Assembly: GCF_910592395.1 (NCBI RefSeq)
Contig: NC_088312.1
Location: 17,427,292 to 17,491,291 of the forward strand
DNA: 64,000 bases
From: Lineus longissimus
Lineage: Eukaryota; Nemertea; Pilidiophora; Heteronemertea; Lineidae
Reading direction: 5' to 3'
In this document: in pieces, positions 21,047-33,083 of the stretch
Position numbering within the stretch: position 1 is the stretch's first letter
Layout: each line of letters begins with the position of its first letter
The notes under the pieces: model-generated
The model's database searches: none
The model's input: only the letters and a program-made list of their open reading frames with translations
Told to the model about the DNA's origin: nothing
Position numbers and translations under genes: made by a program

Positions 21047-21404
21047 TACTTAATTTACATGCTGAATTGAGGTTAATAAGGCTTACGGTTACGGAATGTG
21101 CCCCTGTGGACAGATGGACGGACGGACAGACAGACGCCACTTGAATAGCTATTCTACTAGCTCGCTGACTTTGTCACCGGAGCTAAAAATAATTAGTTGT
21201 TAGAGACAACGGAAGGCAAAAGAGGAAAATGACTCAGAATTTTGAAAGTGACCTAATATTTCTGAATGCCACAGTAAGAACCTATGATGTTTATGCATCA
21301 GTTGGAACTACACATGTTCTGTAATTACATAGAGTAAGTATAACCTTAATTATATGAGTTGATAGTGAGGATTCCACCGGTGTCATTGGTTCAACAAGCA
21401 TTTT

Positions 21405-22154
21405 TTAGGTCTTCCATAAGCCCATCCACCTTTCAATATGTACTCTTTTGCTTATAATCTTTCTGTTCTTGGCAATAGACTTACAAGACATTCTGTTATT
21501 TTTCTTAAAGAAAGAAGGCATGTTAATGTCAACTTGATAAGAGATGAAAATATCATCAATATTAAAGCCCTTATCCACCATCAGCTCATCACCAGGATCA
21601 CACATATTGACTACATCTGATCTCTCCATGATCTGGCGATCGCTGGTCGACCCACCGTATGCCCGACGTACATACAAGAACAAACCTCCAGGAGTTCCAC
21701 CTACAACTGTTTTGACCGTGTTAGTGTGCTTATGTGTAGAAAACGTTGCTTGTTGTGCAACTGCTGAAGCTGGCTTCTGCATAGGACACTCAGCACTATA
21801 AAGAATTACCCTCGTTTTAGGAACTTTCGCTTTAAAATCCGAAGGGGTGTAGTAGCGCACAATTTCTCGAACTGACCAGAAGTCCAACTCGCCCCATTGG
21901 CAATTCATCCATGTAATGAAAATGTTTGTCACTTGTTTTTCACCAATGTTAAATATAAAGGCCAATTCCATGTGGGGCGTATGGCTCCTCAGTTTCATCA
22001 ATGTTACAAGAAGCTGGTCTTGCAGTGTTATGGATTGTTGCACTCTGTAATAATACTCCAGGCAAGTCACAGCTGGTCCAAGTGAAGTGAAAACTGCTTT
22101 GAATTTGTCATAGGTCTCCAATCGTGTAGAAAAGGAGAATTCTGCCAGCACCAA
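21405..22154 (-). pseudogene. DDE_Tnp_4-type transposase (ISL2EU/Harbinger-related), truncated
   Basis: 249 residues are open. A helix-turn-helix-like segment (MELAFIFNIGEKQVTNIFIT) is followed by a catalytic region with RVILYSAECPMQ, SAVAQQATFSTHKHTNTVKT, YGGSTSDRQIMERSDVVNM, ELMVDKGFNIDDIF and RVHIERWMG. This order is the DDE domain of transposases often fused to THAP domains. The first catalytic aspartate expected in the ILD-C block is replaced (ILYSAE), so the enzyme should be dead even though the frame is intact. The N-terminal part is missing and the frame ends soon after the last acidic residue. No TIRs were found around it. Confidence 0.7.
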
Positions 22155-22641
22155 GACTCAGGGCACTAAACTCGTCCTTGAGGCCACTTTGAAGACCACT
22201 TTCTCTTCTGGTGACCTTTTGTAGGTGGACACTGGTTTCTTCACTGTGTGGAGTAGCAAGTAAGGTTTCCTCATTGTGTGAAGCTAAACAAAAAACAGAG
22301 GTTAGGAGATGACAACATTCTTTTGTTCAACCTGGAGTGAATGCACGAGTGTCATTTCTACTTCATAACCCTGGGGCGCAGTCTTTATAGAATTTATTAC
22401 AGACTCCTGAGTGGTTAAAACAATACATGAATTATCAGACTGGTCGGTGAGTATTACTATTAGACGTACCTGCTTCATTTTATGAAACACCTACTTCCTG
22501 CACTCCAACATTCATGCACGCTCTCTTCCACTCTAACTCCAGCTCCCTTTCACATTTTGCTCGTTCGGATTCGTCCTCTTCCTTCCGCTTGGATCTTGCA
22601 CTGCTGTACTCTGAATATGGTGTTAGTAGTTTCTGACGTTT

Positions 22642-23422
22642 TTGATGCCATCAGTTAAAAACACTGGGAACTGCACCATCCATGAGGAAATTCCTTACGG
22701 TGGAATACGGATTGGTACTACTGTCTCAAAATGTTTAGCCTATGCCGATGACATTACTTTGCTGAGTCTGACATCCACTGGCCTACAATATCTTATTGAT
22801 CTTTGTGACTCGTATGCCAAAGAATGGCGATTTTCCTTCGGGATCAAAAAGTCAAAGTGTACGGTGATCGGTAAATCAATACTTAAGAAAGACCCTGAAT
22901 GGGCTATTTCTGGATGTGTGATGGAGAACTCGGACTCCTTGGACATAATAGGCGTGGCTTTCGAGAAAGTCGCCAGTGGACACAGACATGTTGAAAACCG
23001 CGCGCGATCTTGTAGAAATGCCTACTTTAATTTAAGTGGCTGTGGTATGTGTTATCCAGGTCTCTGGACTGGTGCGAAAGTGAAACTTTGGGAGAGCGTG
23101 TGCTCTCCGTCACTATTTTATGGTATGCACACAATTGATCTGAGTCGGGGCAATTTTCGGTAACTGGAAAAGTTGCAGGGTTCCCTGATCAAACGATGCT
23201 TTGGTTTATCGAAATTTTGTCATCATAGCCCTCTATTAGAGGCATTAGATATTGACAACCCGCGGAAAGTAATCGAACAGAAGCAAATTGGGCTTTTAAG
23301 AATGATTCTCTCCATCGATTGTAAAGCACAAGACGTCGTCATTGGAACGAGAAAAATTAAGGGTACCCTGTGTAACCGAGTGTTTAGTTCGTCGGGCCTC
23401 TCTGCCGCCAATGTCCTGTTTG
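22642..23422 (+). pseudogene. LINE reverse transcriptase, C-terminal half, upstream of Tc1 insertion
   Basis: The frame contains the catalytic box CLAYADDITLLS (YADD), then FSFGIKKSKCTVIG and the thumb/connection region (LDIIGVAFEKVASGHRHVEN). One in-frame stop (23161-23163) separates it from EKLQGSLIKRCFGLSKFC and GLLRMILSIDCKAQDVVIG. The palm upstream of YADD is missing, so the insertion is 5' truncated. The frame runs into TTTG|TA where the Tc1 element begins and resumes in frame after it (25003). Clade not certain (CR1/L2/I-like). Confidence 0.82.
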
Positions 23423-23424
23423 TA

Positions 23425-25000
23425 CACTCATCAAAGAAAGTTAAGGACCACTTTTTACTTTTAACATATTTTTTTTACAGCACATATTAAGGACCAGAAA
23501 ATGCCTAAATATGAATGTCCTGTATGACCTCCAAGACACAGTTATCAATTTCGCATGTGGTTTGTTCCAGTTGTTGCATAATTTCTTTCTAAACTTGTCA
23601 CAACCTGAAAATGGGTGTTTTGGTGGGTCAACTTTTTCACAATTTTAGCCTAACTGTCTTGTCATCAATGTCAGCATGGTCAGTAGCGAGTATGGCCTCC
23701 CCCTGCTGCAATAACAGCCTGACACCGCTGTCTCATTGAGTTTATCAGGCGATTAACATCCCTGACATCAATTGCATCCCATGCAGCCTCCAAGGCCACA
23801 CCAAGCTGCTGCAACCCATTTGGCTGTACCTCAAGCGCTCCAATACTCCTTCCCATCATGTCCCAAACATGTTCTATCGGATTCAAGTCCGGGGATTTCG
23901 CTGGCCAGTCCATACGCTCAATTCCATGATCCGCCAGGTACAGTGTCACCACCCTCGATGTGTGGGGACGGGCGTTATCGTCCATGAAAATGAAATTTTC
24001 CCCAGCGTTTTCTGCGAACGGAACCACAAAAGGTTCCACGATTTCATCTCTGTACCTCACACCTGTAATTGCTCCCCCCGGGACCACATAGAGGGGAGTG
24101 CGTTGACCGTAGCTGATTTCGCCCCACACCATGATGCTGCCTCCACCATGGCGGTCATGTTCAGCGATGCAGGCATCTGCAAATCTCTCTCCCTGTTGTC
24201 TCCAGGCTCTAAAACGCCATCATTGTGGTCCAGGCTGAATCTGCTCTCATCTGAGAACAGAACACGGCGCCATTGCTGGTGGGTCCATCCCACATGACAC
24301 GAGCCCAATTGAGACGGATTCTTCTGTGAGCAGGGGTTAATGGGATGCATTGCAGTGGCCTCCTGGTATGGATGTCGGCTCTGTGAAGTCGGTTACGGAT
24401 GGTTTGATTTGAAACAGTCACCCCAGTTGCAGCAGTGAATTGGTTATTGAGTCTGCGAGCACTACTGAAGCGGTTGCGACGACAAAGAGTCACTAAGTAG
24501 CGGTCATCCCTCGCAGTTGTTGCTGATGGGCGGCCAGTACGGGGTCTCTCTGAGTATCGCCCTGTCTCCCGGTGTCGTTGGTTAGCACGACTGATGACAC
24601 TGTGAGACACACCCATCATCTCAGCTACTCGTCGCTGACTGAAGCCAGCTTCCAGCATCCCTATGGCTCGTGCAACCTCTACTTCACTCAAGTGGCATCT
24701 AGGCATCTCTTTTGTCAGAATGCTGCCTGAGCTTGGTGGGAAATGTAGGGAAAAGCACTTGCATGGACTTTTGTACCACTTTATGTGGTCAACTGACACA
24801 CTAAAAACACCCATTTTCAGGTTGTGACAAGTTTAGAAAGAAGTTATGCAACAACTGGAACAAACGACATGTGAAATTGATTACTGAGTCTTGGAGGTCA
24901 TACAGGACATTCATATTTTGGCATTTTCTGGTCCTTAATATGTGCTGTAAAAAAAATATGTTAAAAATAAAAAGTGGTCCTTAACTTTCTTTGATGAGTG
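23425..25000. mobile_element. Full-length Tc1-like transposon with TA duplication
   Basis: CACTCATCAAAGAAAGTTAA at 23425 and its inverted copy ending at 25000 form TIRs of more than 30 bp, continuing with AGGACCACTTTT. TA lies at 23423-23424 and 25001-25002. A second pair of inverted words (CACATATTAAGGACCAGAAA near 23480 and its partner near 24925) lies further in. 1576 bp carries one transposase gene on the minus strand. It is inserted in the LINE coding region, whose frame is restored when the element and one TA are removed. Confidence 0.95.
23680..24814 (-). pseudogene. Tc1-type DD34E transposase, two frameshifts
   Basis: Minus strand. The N-terminus has a homeodomain-like HTH pair (LSEVEVARAIGMLEAGFSQR, RVAEMMGVSHSVISRANQRH) and the GRPSATTARDDR linker. 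The catalytic core is spread over three frames: first Asp in VLFSDESRFSL, second in NFIFMDDNARPH, and Glu in SPDLNPIEHVWD. The frame breaks are near 24290 and near 24130. Total length of about 340 residues is normal for the family. All three catalytic residues remain, so the copy died only by frameshifts. It cuts and pastes DNA at TA sites in living elements. Confidence 0.92.
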
Positions 25001-25002
25001 TA

Positions 25003-25245
25003 AATCCAACATGTAGGCCTAGACGTATCACCAGGGAGGAGAATGGAATTGTCGATTCGGTAAAAACCTTAAGTGCCAATCTGAACCGGAAAAACCATAA
25101 ACTATTGAAGCTTTTACTTTCACCCTTTTGATCGCTTTTTTGGATTCGTTCTCTGTGTATGATTTTTATTGCATATTTGTGTTGTCTGCTCCTTATTTGG
25201 AGGTTTTTTACAATAAATTATTATATTATTATTATTATGGGCTCA
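25003..25245 (+). pseudogene. LINE 3' end, downstream of Tc1 insertion
   Basis: The LINE frame resumes in frame after the TA duplication (NPTCRPRRITREENGIVDSV) and stops at 25129-25131. The 3' UTR has AATAAA near 25212 and a (TTA)n-rich tail at 25217-25237. The BEL/Pao element starts about ten bases later. Confidence 0.8.
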
Positions 25246-25250
25246 TCAAC

Positions 25251-25454
25251 TGTTGCGGATGCACATTGACAAATCCTTACTTCATAGAAATCGAAGACAA
25301 CGTTTAAATTTCGATTAATGAGCAATTTAATTGTTTTTCAATTGTGCTTGAATCCCACATCATTCCGGGTGCGTATAAAACAGAAACTCGTGCACGAAAC
25401 ACAAACAACGGAATATCTAAAAGGCGGTCCGGAAATCTGCGGCACATCGTGACA
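25251..25454 (-). repeat. 3' LTR of the BEL/Pao element
   Basis: It begins TGTTGCGGATGCACATTGAC and ends CACATCGTGACA, so it is TG...CA in both orientations. Near-identical to 33084-33287. Confidence 0.93.
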
Positions 25455-27032
25455 TCCCAGGGGACATCCAACCAACAGGGATGTTGGGAAAGATAAACTG
25501 TCCAATACGTATCTACCCAGACACTTAATATCAAGTTATCAAACTCTCAACGTCTCACAACCTAGAATCACTTAACATGACGATTGCCCACTGATAATGA
25601 AACGTAAAACGTAAAGTTCTGTGAAAGAGGCATTGAAATGTCCTTGAATTCACAATACCTAAGTTGGCCTCAGCGAAAACACAATATTCAATAGTTCAGA
25701 AAGAATGAATGGAATTAAACTAAGAGCGACAGGCCTAGCTAGGCTCATATCAAACATTATTGAGAAACAAGATAGGGAATGTATTACGAAAAAAGAAGGG
25801 ACCGAAAAAGAGGGGTTGCTGTTGTTATTTCTTTTATGATGCACAGAGTACATCATTATTGAGAAGGACCCCCGCGGTAATGAGGGTCCTTTAAATGATC
25901 ATCTGCCATGGACATTGAACATGCCCATCCTGAGATGCCCAGTTGTGTCGATGATGGGGACAATGAAGCACAGAAGGGTGACAACCATGAAGATGAAACT
26001 TCCATGACTCAGGCAGTTCAAAATGGGCCAAGTAGTGTGGCTCAGATCCAGAGTGTGAAATTATTTCCTGATGAAATTCATGGCCATGACCAACAACAGT
26101 ATTAATTGTGTTAGAGGGCCACATCATTGTATAATGATCGAGGCGACCTTCAAACTGACTGACATACGACATATACAATATTATGATAGCCGGATTTTCG
26201 TTTGCGAACGTGCTTGGCAGGCATGATGTGGTAAACACCATAAAAACATGCTCCAAAGTCCGAATTTCCAAGGTCGATTAGTAAATACCTATCATTGTTG
26301 AGGACGGACTTATGATTATTATGTATCTAAAAAGTGCCAAGGTTGAGTTGGAAGAGGTTTCGTTTTGGTAAAATTTGATGACTTTCTTAGTTGTGTTCGA
26401 ATCTGATACCCAACATAGTACATAACGTATAAGCTCTGTAGACGTGCAGTAAAACAGTGCGCAAACCTTGTTGCTGAATGTCGGAGAACTGCGCAGTTCA
26501 CATGGGGGACACCCGGTCATGACAATCTTCGAGCTGGTTATCTGATCTCAGAGACACTAATAGCAAGGGAGGATCTGCTATTGGGCTGGCGGCATTTAGG
26601 TTCAGTTGTAGTCGTGTATGATAAACTCTCACCAATATCCGGATGAGCCGTTATTCTCACTTTCCGACTAGTATTCGAGTAGTTCCGGACAGTTCCGAAC
26701 GAGAAAGGTGGCGGCGGCAGTGACGTCATCATACTTGTATTTACAGATAATTACCTAGTTGTAATTAAGGAATGATCCTAATTGACTGAAAATTGTAGGG
26801 TATTGATAGTTTCAAAGGGCCTTTCTAATGAAAGGGTCGCTGTAATATTTGATGGCAACATTTCTAAATTCCAATCGGAGGTTTTCAAGCAAAGCTGGCG
26901 GACTATATGTCCAAGAAACTTTAAAGACTCCCCGCGCTGAAATACTATGAAATACGCAAATGCAAAGACACAGCATGTTCTAACAACAGTCAATAGCAGT
27001 ACTAATAGTATACTACGGTAAGTATACAGAAA
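25455..27032. other. 1.58-kb stretch between BEL/Pao integrase and 3' LTR
   Basis: This part of the element has no domain I recognise. A frame on the + strand at 25908-26105 (MDIEHAHPEMPSCVDDGDNE...) is acidic and low in rare codons, and the overlapping minus frame at 25891-26271 is longer, but neither has a signal peptide, membrane pair or known motif. It could be a long 3' UTR, a captured sequence, or another insertion whose borders I did not find. Confidence 0.5.
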
Positions 27033-28046
27033 TCACTTTCCCAAATCCATCCTCTCGGTTCTCTTCATCAAGAGCACAAGTTTGGTGATCGGACGCTTGA
27101 GAGTGTTTCCATCGGCACACCTGACATCAACGATACGAACAAAGTTATCATCACCAGTGTATGTCGCAACTATTTCGGCCATTCTCCAAGACCCTCTCTT
27201 CGTGTTGACGGCATTCTCTTCGATGACAAGGACGACATCACAAATCTGGACGTTTTCTTCTTCCTTTGACCATTTCTGACGTGGTGACAACTTGCGAATG
27301 CCAGCCATCCACCGGTGCCAAAATCCATCCACCATCTTGTTACAAAACTCCCACCGTTTGCGTGCATTTCCGATATATTCTTCACACGGCACTTGAGCAG
27401 CGGGAAGGGAGCCTCTACCAATATGGAAATGATTCGATGTGATCGGCGGCTCATCCAGGGGTGACGAAGATACAGCAGCGATAGGATGACTGTTGAGTAG
27501 GCCTGCAATCATCGAGAAGACAGTCTCCCATTCAACGAAAGTCAGCTTGTCGGCCTTTACCATGTGCTTCATAGATCCTTTGACCTCTTGGACCATACGT
27601 TCAACAAGGCCTTGGTGGTACGGTCCCGCAGGCGGTCCGAACTTCCATTCTACTTTGTACTTCTGCGTTTTAGCTTGGAGTTGTCTCTGGTCTAGGCGTA
27701 ACTGCAGTTCACGGATCTCGTTGTCGGCCCCTCGAAAGTAGGTGGCGTTGTCACTGACGACGAGTCCCGATGCTACACGTATGCTGACAAATCTTTCGAA
27801 TGCTTGAAGGAAGGCTGACGTAGACAAGTCTTGGACGCAGGTCAGATGCACAGCTCGAAGTTCAGTGCAGGCGAACACTGCACAGTAACCCTTGGTGGTC
27901 GTATTTCTGTTCAGCTTCACGAGGACAGGTCCCAGGTAGTCTACTACGGTGGTCTTGAACGGTGGGCTGAATGGCATGGCTCTAAAGGCTGGTAGGTCTG
28001 CCATTCGTTGCTTTAGCAGCTTTCCTCGATGACGTCTGCAACACAC
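27033..28046 (-). pseudogene. BEL/Pao integrase and C-terminal domain
   Basis: Joins viral-type cDNA into the host chromosome. The catalytic triad is visible: Asp in FKTTVVDYLGPVLVK, Asp in ASGLVVSDNATYFRG, and Glu in PYHQGLVERMVQEVKGSM. The C-terminal region with NVQICDVVLVIEENA, RGSWRMAEIVATYTGDD and RPITKLVLL is typical of BEL/Pao and other retroelement integrases. The 337-residue frame is intact here. The upstream zinc-binding part lies in another frame (28053-28316). Minus strand, end of pol. Confidence 0.9.
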
Positions 28047-31000
28047 TCGTAGTCAACACGTCTGGCTAGTTTGACATCTCCGATGATCCAGTACTTCCTT
28101 TGGATTTCTATGGCAGTCTTCAGATGCCCCCATGCAGAGCATATCTGTGGCTGACTCTAGCAATGAGTAGGCTGATGTGATTGTTCTTAGGCAGAAGATA
28201 CGGATGACGGATATCAAGTGGGACCTTGTCAATTCTCCCTCCAACTCTGTAGACTTGCTCCTTTTCATCAAGGAAGGGGCTGAGCTTTCCCGTGTGGGTA
28301 TCTTCAAAGTTGACATCTTTCTGTGCTTGGCGGATCCAATACAACTCGGCTTGCTTCAACCAATGGAGTGACGGCCGCTCAGCAACCTTAGTGAGTAGCT
28401 GCTTCAACCATTGGTCTTTTGGAAGTTCTCTCAGTGACATCACACGTGCAGTGACCACCAACAGGCGCGCGGCCAGCTGGAGAATTCTGTAGGATCGATG
28501 ACAGGTTCATCCTTGTCTAACTTCACAGCAAGGACCTTGGCATTTCGAACATGGAATTTCTTCAGCTCGGTATCATCTCGGTTAACATTCTTCTGTGTCT
28601 CAGGCCAGGACGACGGGGTTTTCTTCATGAAAGATGGTCCATCGATGACTTCTTTCATACCAGTGGCGTTGACTCCTCGGGAGACGAGATCAATGGTGTT
28701 CTGCTGAGATGGTATGTAGGAAATATCATCATGTGGATCAAACTGCGGTTACCTCTCCTACCCGGCAAGCTACGTAGGAGCGGAATGACTTGGACTGCCC
28801 CCTCAACCAGCTAATTGTTGTCATGCTGTCAGTCCACATCCTCCTGTAGGCTATCTGGATACGTAGGGCATTCATCACTACCAACATCAGGCGAGACAGG
28901 AGCAGGATGGCTTGTAGTTCTTTGCGTGGTATACTGACTTGCTTCAGAGATGCTAAGCAGGCTCTTGCGCAAACGAACGTCAATTCAGCTTCATCATCTT
29001 CTTTTTCAGACCATCGCAACCAGATACCCATTACCATGACATCATCGGAGACGTTGCTGAAACCATGGAGTGAGACTCTCGGCAACGGTGATTTACCCTG
29101 GTACCGCTGGGGAATAAGGCAACGGTTGACCTTGATGGTGTCAAGTTCTCGCAGATCAAGTTTGACGGCTTCAATCATGCGGTAGATGTCACGCTCAGGG
29201 CTGATAGGCGTGTCCCAACCAATGTCGAATTTCCACAGCTTCTGCAGGATTATCTTCGGTCGAACCAGGACTCCGGACAGGATACCAAAGACATCGTAGT
29301 AGGAGGCTGTTTTCTTTAAGAGGTTGCGTTTCGTAGCAATGGTATCAGCATCGTTGACCTTCTTCACTTGTAGCGTATCTTCTGACAGGTTCCATTTGGT
29401 CCCTAGTACAGTCGTTGCTTCATCAGGAGGATAGGACTGTTTATCGCAGATCTCCTTCTTGTTAGACAACCAATCCCTGATAACAAATTGGCCCTTGTTC
29501 AACGCGGTGGTAAGCTTATGTTTTATCTTACCGACTTCTTCGACATCTCTCTGTGACTCTGTCAAATCATCGACATAGAAGTGCTCTTCGACTACGTGTC
29601 GAATCTCGGGATCATCGGGGGCGTTCTCTGTGGCGACATGACGTAGGGCTATGGTGGCTGCCGTCGGTGACGGCTTGTCCTCGAAGGTCACTGTTGTCAA
29701 CTCGTAGACTTTGATTGGATCTTTTGGACTCTCTCTCAAGACATATCTATGGAATCAGTCATCTTCTGGGGCTACTTTCACGGCTTGGAACATCTTGGAC
29801 ACATCGGCGATGATGCCAACTTCATACTCTCGGTAGCGCAGGGCAACTTCAAAGAGGTTTGTGTTGAGATTCTCTCCTTTTGCAAGGTAATCGTTTAAGG
29901 CATGACCCTGATATCTCGCTTTCCCATCGTAGACGACTCGAACTGACGTTGTCTTAGAATCTTTCATGACACCAAAGTGCAGCAAGAACCACATCTTCTT
30001 CTCGTTGAGGAAGTCGTCCTCCATTTCAGTGGCTGGGACTAGACGTGCGACACCTTGTTCGACTTGATCTCTCATCTGACGACAGTAGACTTCCCACTCT
30101 CTTGCCTTTTTCTTGAATTGCGCTTCTAAGTTCAACAGGCGTTTGACGGCATACGCATAGTTGTTTGGAGGATTCTCCGATGACTTCACCCACGGTAGAC
30201 CAATCTGATATTTTCCATTTTCAAACCTGGTGACGCTTTTCTCCATGGATTCAGTGGCTAACTTATCTTGGTCCTCAGCACGGCATTTACATCTTCTAGG
30301 CTCGAGACCGGAACAGTCAACACCCAGGAAATCTTCAAGTTCGCCTACGGCAGACACCAGAGAGAAATTGACAACAGCATTGGCTAAGGACTCGTTTGAA
30401 ATTCGGCCACCTTGGACGTACCACCCCAAAGGACATCTGGCTGCAATCGGGTCGTTGGCATCATTGCTTGACATACGTTCTTCTGTGGCAAGTATGTCTG
30501 AGTTCTCAACATCAAGAAGAATGTCTATCGTTTCATTAGGAGCTTCTACTATGGAGACATTCTGAAGATGAGGGTACTTCTGAGTCTGCTGGTTAGTGAT
30601 AACTGGTGCATCACAACATGGCGTTTCCATCTCGGTTCGACGTACCTCACGGACGAATGTACCATCTAGGTTTTCAAGGCTGCAGTCTACCACTTGGAGA
30701 TTGCGACGGATGGTGTCTCCCCAACTCTGGTCAGAGGATAATCTTGCATGCGACAATCAGTGGACTTGGTGATGATTCCTTCCCGGACAAGCGACACTTG
30801 GCTCCCACTGTCGAGCAGAATACGGACCGATGTTTTCTTGGATCCAGGGCGTAGATAACCCATGACGGTTGGGAGGACGCTTGAAATTGTTGCATTATTC
30901 TCACTGGAAGTGGCTGAATTCAAACCGGAGGTTTGAGGCTTAAACTCATTGGCGGCTGGATTTATGTCTTTCTGACCGAGTTTTGTCTCAAAGTGCCTGT

Positions 31001-31163
31001 AACCATCGTAACCATAGACTCTAGGGCAGATTGAGGCGAAGTGGGTATCCACACCACAGGTAGAGACTTGGCATGGTGCGTAGAATTGGCATCTCTGATG
31101 ATCAAATGGATATATCCCAGCGATAGAGTTGTTGTGACCAGCGGTGGCATATCCAATTGGCAT
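28047..31163 (-). pseudogene. BEL/Pao pol: protease, reverse transcriptase, RNase H, zinc-binding region
   Basis: 31163-30687 carries the aspartic protease block VRILLDSGSQVSLVREG. 30756-29755 holds the RT fingers and palm start (MWFLLHFGVMKDSKTTSVR, VGIIADVSKMFQAVKV), ending in a stop at 29755. 29739-28738 holds the catalytic FYVDDLTES, FVIRDWLSNKKE, and an RNase H domain with LHGFSNVS (usually HGFSDAS), PRKELQAILLLSRL and WTDSMTTISWLRG. 28461-28120 holds the region before the integrase, ending in HRYALHGG. At least four frame changes or stops. The YVDD box is intact; the RNase H first Asp appears changed to Asn. Confidence 0.9.
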
Positions 31164-32620
31164 TCATAACGTTGAACTTCTCGGACTGTGGCAGTAAACG
31201 AAACTTATGACACCCTTTAATGAAGTGGCTTGAGTTCTGTGGGTGGAGTGGACACTTCGGTGGAGTTGGCGTATTGTTGTTTTCTTTAGGTGTACTACTA
31301 GTACTCTGATGCTGGTTCTCAGCGTTCCTCACATAAGGCTGTGTCTGGTTAGCATGATGACTCGGATGGCCAGTCCCAGGGGACATCGCAGAATGACTTG
31401 CAAGACCATGTGCTTTGGATTGGTGTGACTGTTGATCAGGACTGACCGGACTTGCTTTGGCTTTTTGGAGCAGCACTAATAGCGAATGTAACCATTTTAT
31501 GAGACCAGGCATGGAGTCGGTGGCTTTCCCATCTTCAACGCATTGTAGGAATTGGATGTGGTGTTCTTCTGGTAGTTTACGTCTGACTAAGGTTAGTAAC
31601 ATCCTACCATTGAGATCGTGCTTCATGCGTAACCCTTCGACTTCGGTAGTGAAGTTCTGGAGACCTTCGACAAATCTTTCCATGGCCTTGAGGTCGACTT
31701 TTCCCCGATTTTCCAGACAATTCGTACGGGTTCATGCATTCAAGGTCATTGATCAACAGCTCCGAGAGTCTATCTTTGTCCCCATAGGCTTCCATCCATG
31801 ATTCTCCAGGCATCGGATAACTTCGTGCAGGCCTTGATTTTCTTCTTTTTATCTCGTCTCTCCATTGACTGTACCAACTGATACAAAATCTCAGTTTCAG
31901 GTCAACTTTTCCGATTTTCCAGACAATTCGTACGGGTTCATGCATTCAAGGTCATTGATCAACAGCTCCGAGAGTCTATCTTTGTCCCGATAGGCTTCAT
32001 CCATGATTCTCCAGGCATCGGATAACTTCGTGCAGGCCTTGATTTTCTTCTTTTCATTTCGTCTCTCCATTGACTGTACCAACTGATACAAAATCTCAGT
32101 TTTAGTAAGGTGACGCGAAAAGAGTTCGAATAATTCTTTAAAGCGTTTGTAGTCTTGCATGTCGCCAGAAAATGTTGGGAACTTAAGCTTCTCCATGCAA
32201 CTACGGGCTGTTGCTGCGGCTTTACTGACAGTCGGATCTGGTCCAGCAGGTTTTGGCTCTGGTGGACGACATTCCTCGGCTTTCTTGATCAATTGGTGAA
32301 CGGTTGGATTCATCGATCATCTGACTGACATAGTTCTCTTCTGTTTCAGCGATCTTCTCCTCGGCAGCTTCGATTGCCGCATCATCCATTCCACTAGTAT
32401 TAAGCTCTTTACACTTGAATCTAATGACATAATCATTATCTATTTGGACCAGGTCTAACTGATGATGTAGTTCATCGGCTAATTTCGAAAACTCATGATG
32501 AGGAATCCCATCACTGGAATCTAAGGGTGATTTAGCTTGCTTCAGCAGGCTGTTAACTTTCCTTTTCTTGATTGCCCTCAAAGACTTGGCCTCCTTGGCG
32601 GTTTCAGGTACGGCAGACAT
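31102..32620 (-). pseudogene. BEL/Pao gag with an internal 204-bp tandem duplication
   Basis: The N-terminus starts at 32620 (AVPETAKEAKSLRAIKKRK) with a long charged helical region. A second frame from 32313 contains KLKFPTFSGDMQDYKRFKEL, the DUF1759-like core of BEL/Pao gag. 31696-31900 and 31902-32105 are near-identical tandem copies (the LSELLINDLECMNPYELSGK block occurs twice), so the core is partly duplicated and out of frame. 31683-31102 continues with RRKLPEEHHIQFLQCVEDGK, a Gln/Ser/His-rich stretch and a zinc-knuckle-like CPLHPQNSSHFIKGCHKF. Gag forms the particle that packages the element's RNA. Confidence 0.85.
31696..32105. repeat. 204-bp tandem duplication inside gag
   Basis: ATTTTCCAGACAATTCGTAC and the following ~190 bases appear twice in direct orientation with about seven differences. 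It probably arose by template slippage or unequal exchange. Confidence 0.9.
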
Positions 32621-33083
32621 CCTCGGAGTGACGTTTCACAGGTCTGAGTTCATAATCAAATCAGGTATTAATTATCGATAATCAACGTTGAAATGCAGTA
32701 AAGTCCTATTTCTTGTCTCTAAACAGCTGATCCGTACGGAGGCGCCATCTGTGAACAGATGAACGAACTAACGATGGAAAATTCGAGCGTGGATTCCTGT
32801 AGCTTCCTTTGACAAATAAACATAAATGGGGCTCACAGGAGTATCGTAGATTACGTATAGAGGACTGTCCTATCGTTTGAAATCACATAATAGCAGGTGC
32901 AGTTCCTAGAAAGTTCATGTAGGGACGGAAGGTCTACATGTTCATGTGTTTTCGAGCGATGTGAGCGGCATGCATTGCAGTGCTGATGACCCGGGGCTTG
33001 TTGTTTACGTTCGCTTTCCGTCAGTATTTTGGCGTTATTTCATCGATTGACGTGGGGTTACTCACTTGGTTAATTGAAAAAAC
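32621..33083 (-). other. BEL/Pao 5' leader
   Basis: Sequence between the 5' LTR (on the right) and the gag start. No open frame. A TGG-type primer-binding site is not adjacent to the LTR edge. Confidence 0.55.

Noticed and set aside
25891-26271. 126-residue minus-strand frame as an env-like gene of the BEL/Pao element
   Set aside because: No signal peptide, membrane segment or cysteine pattern typical of an envelope protein is visible.
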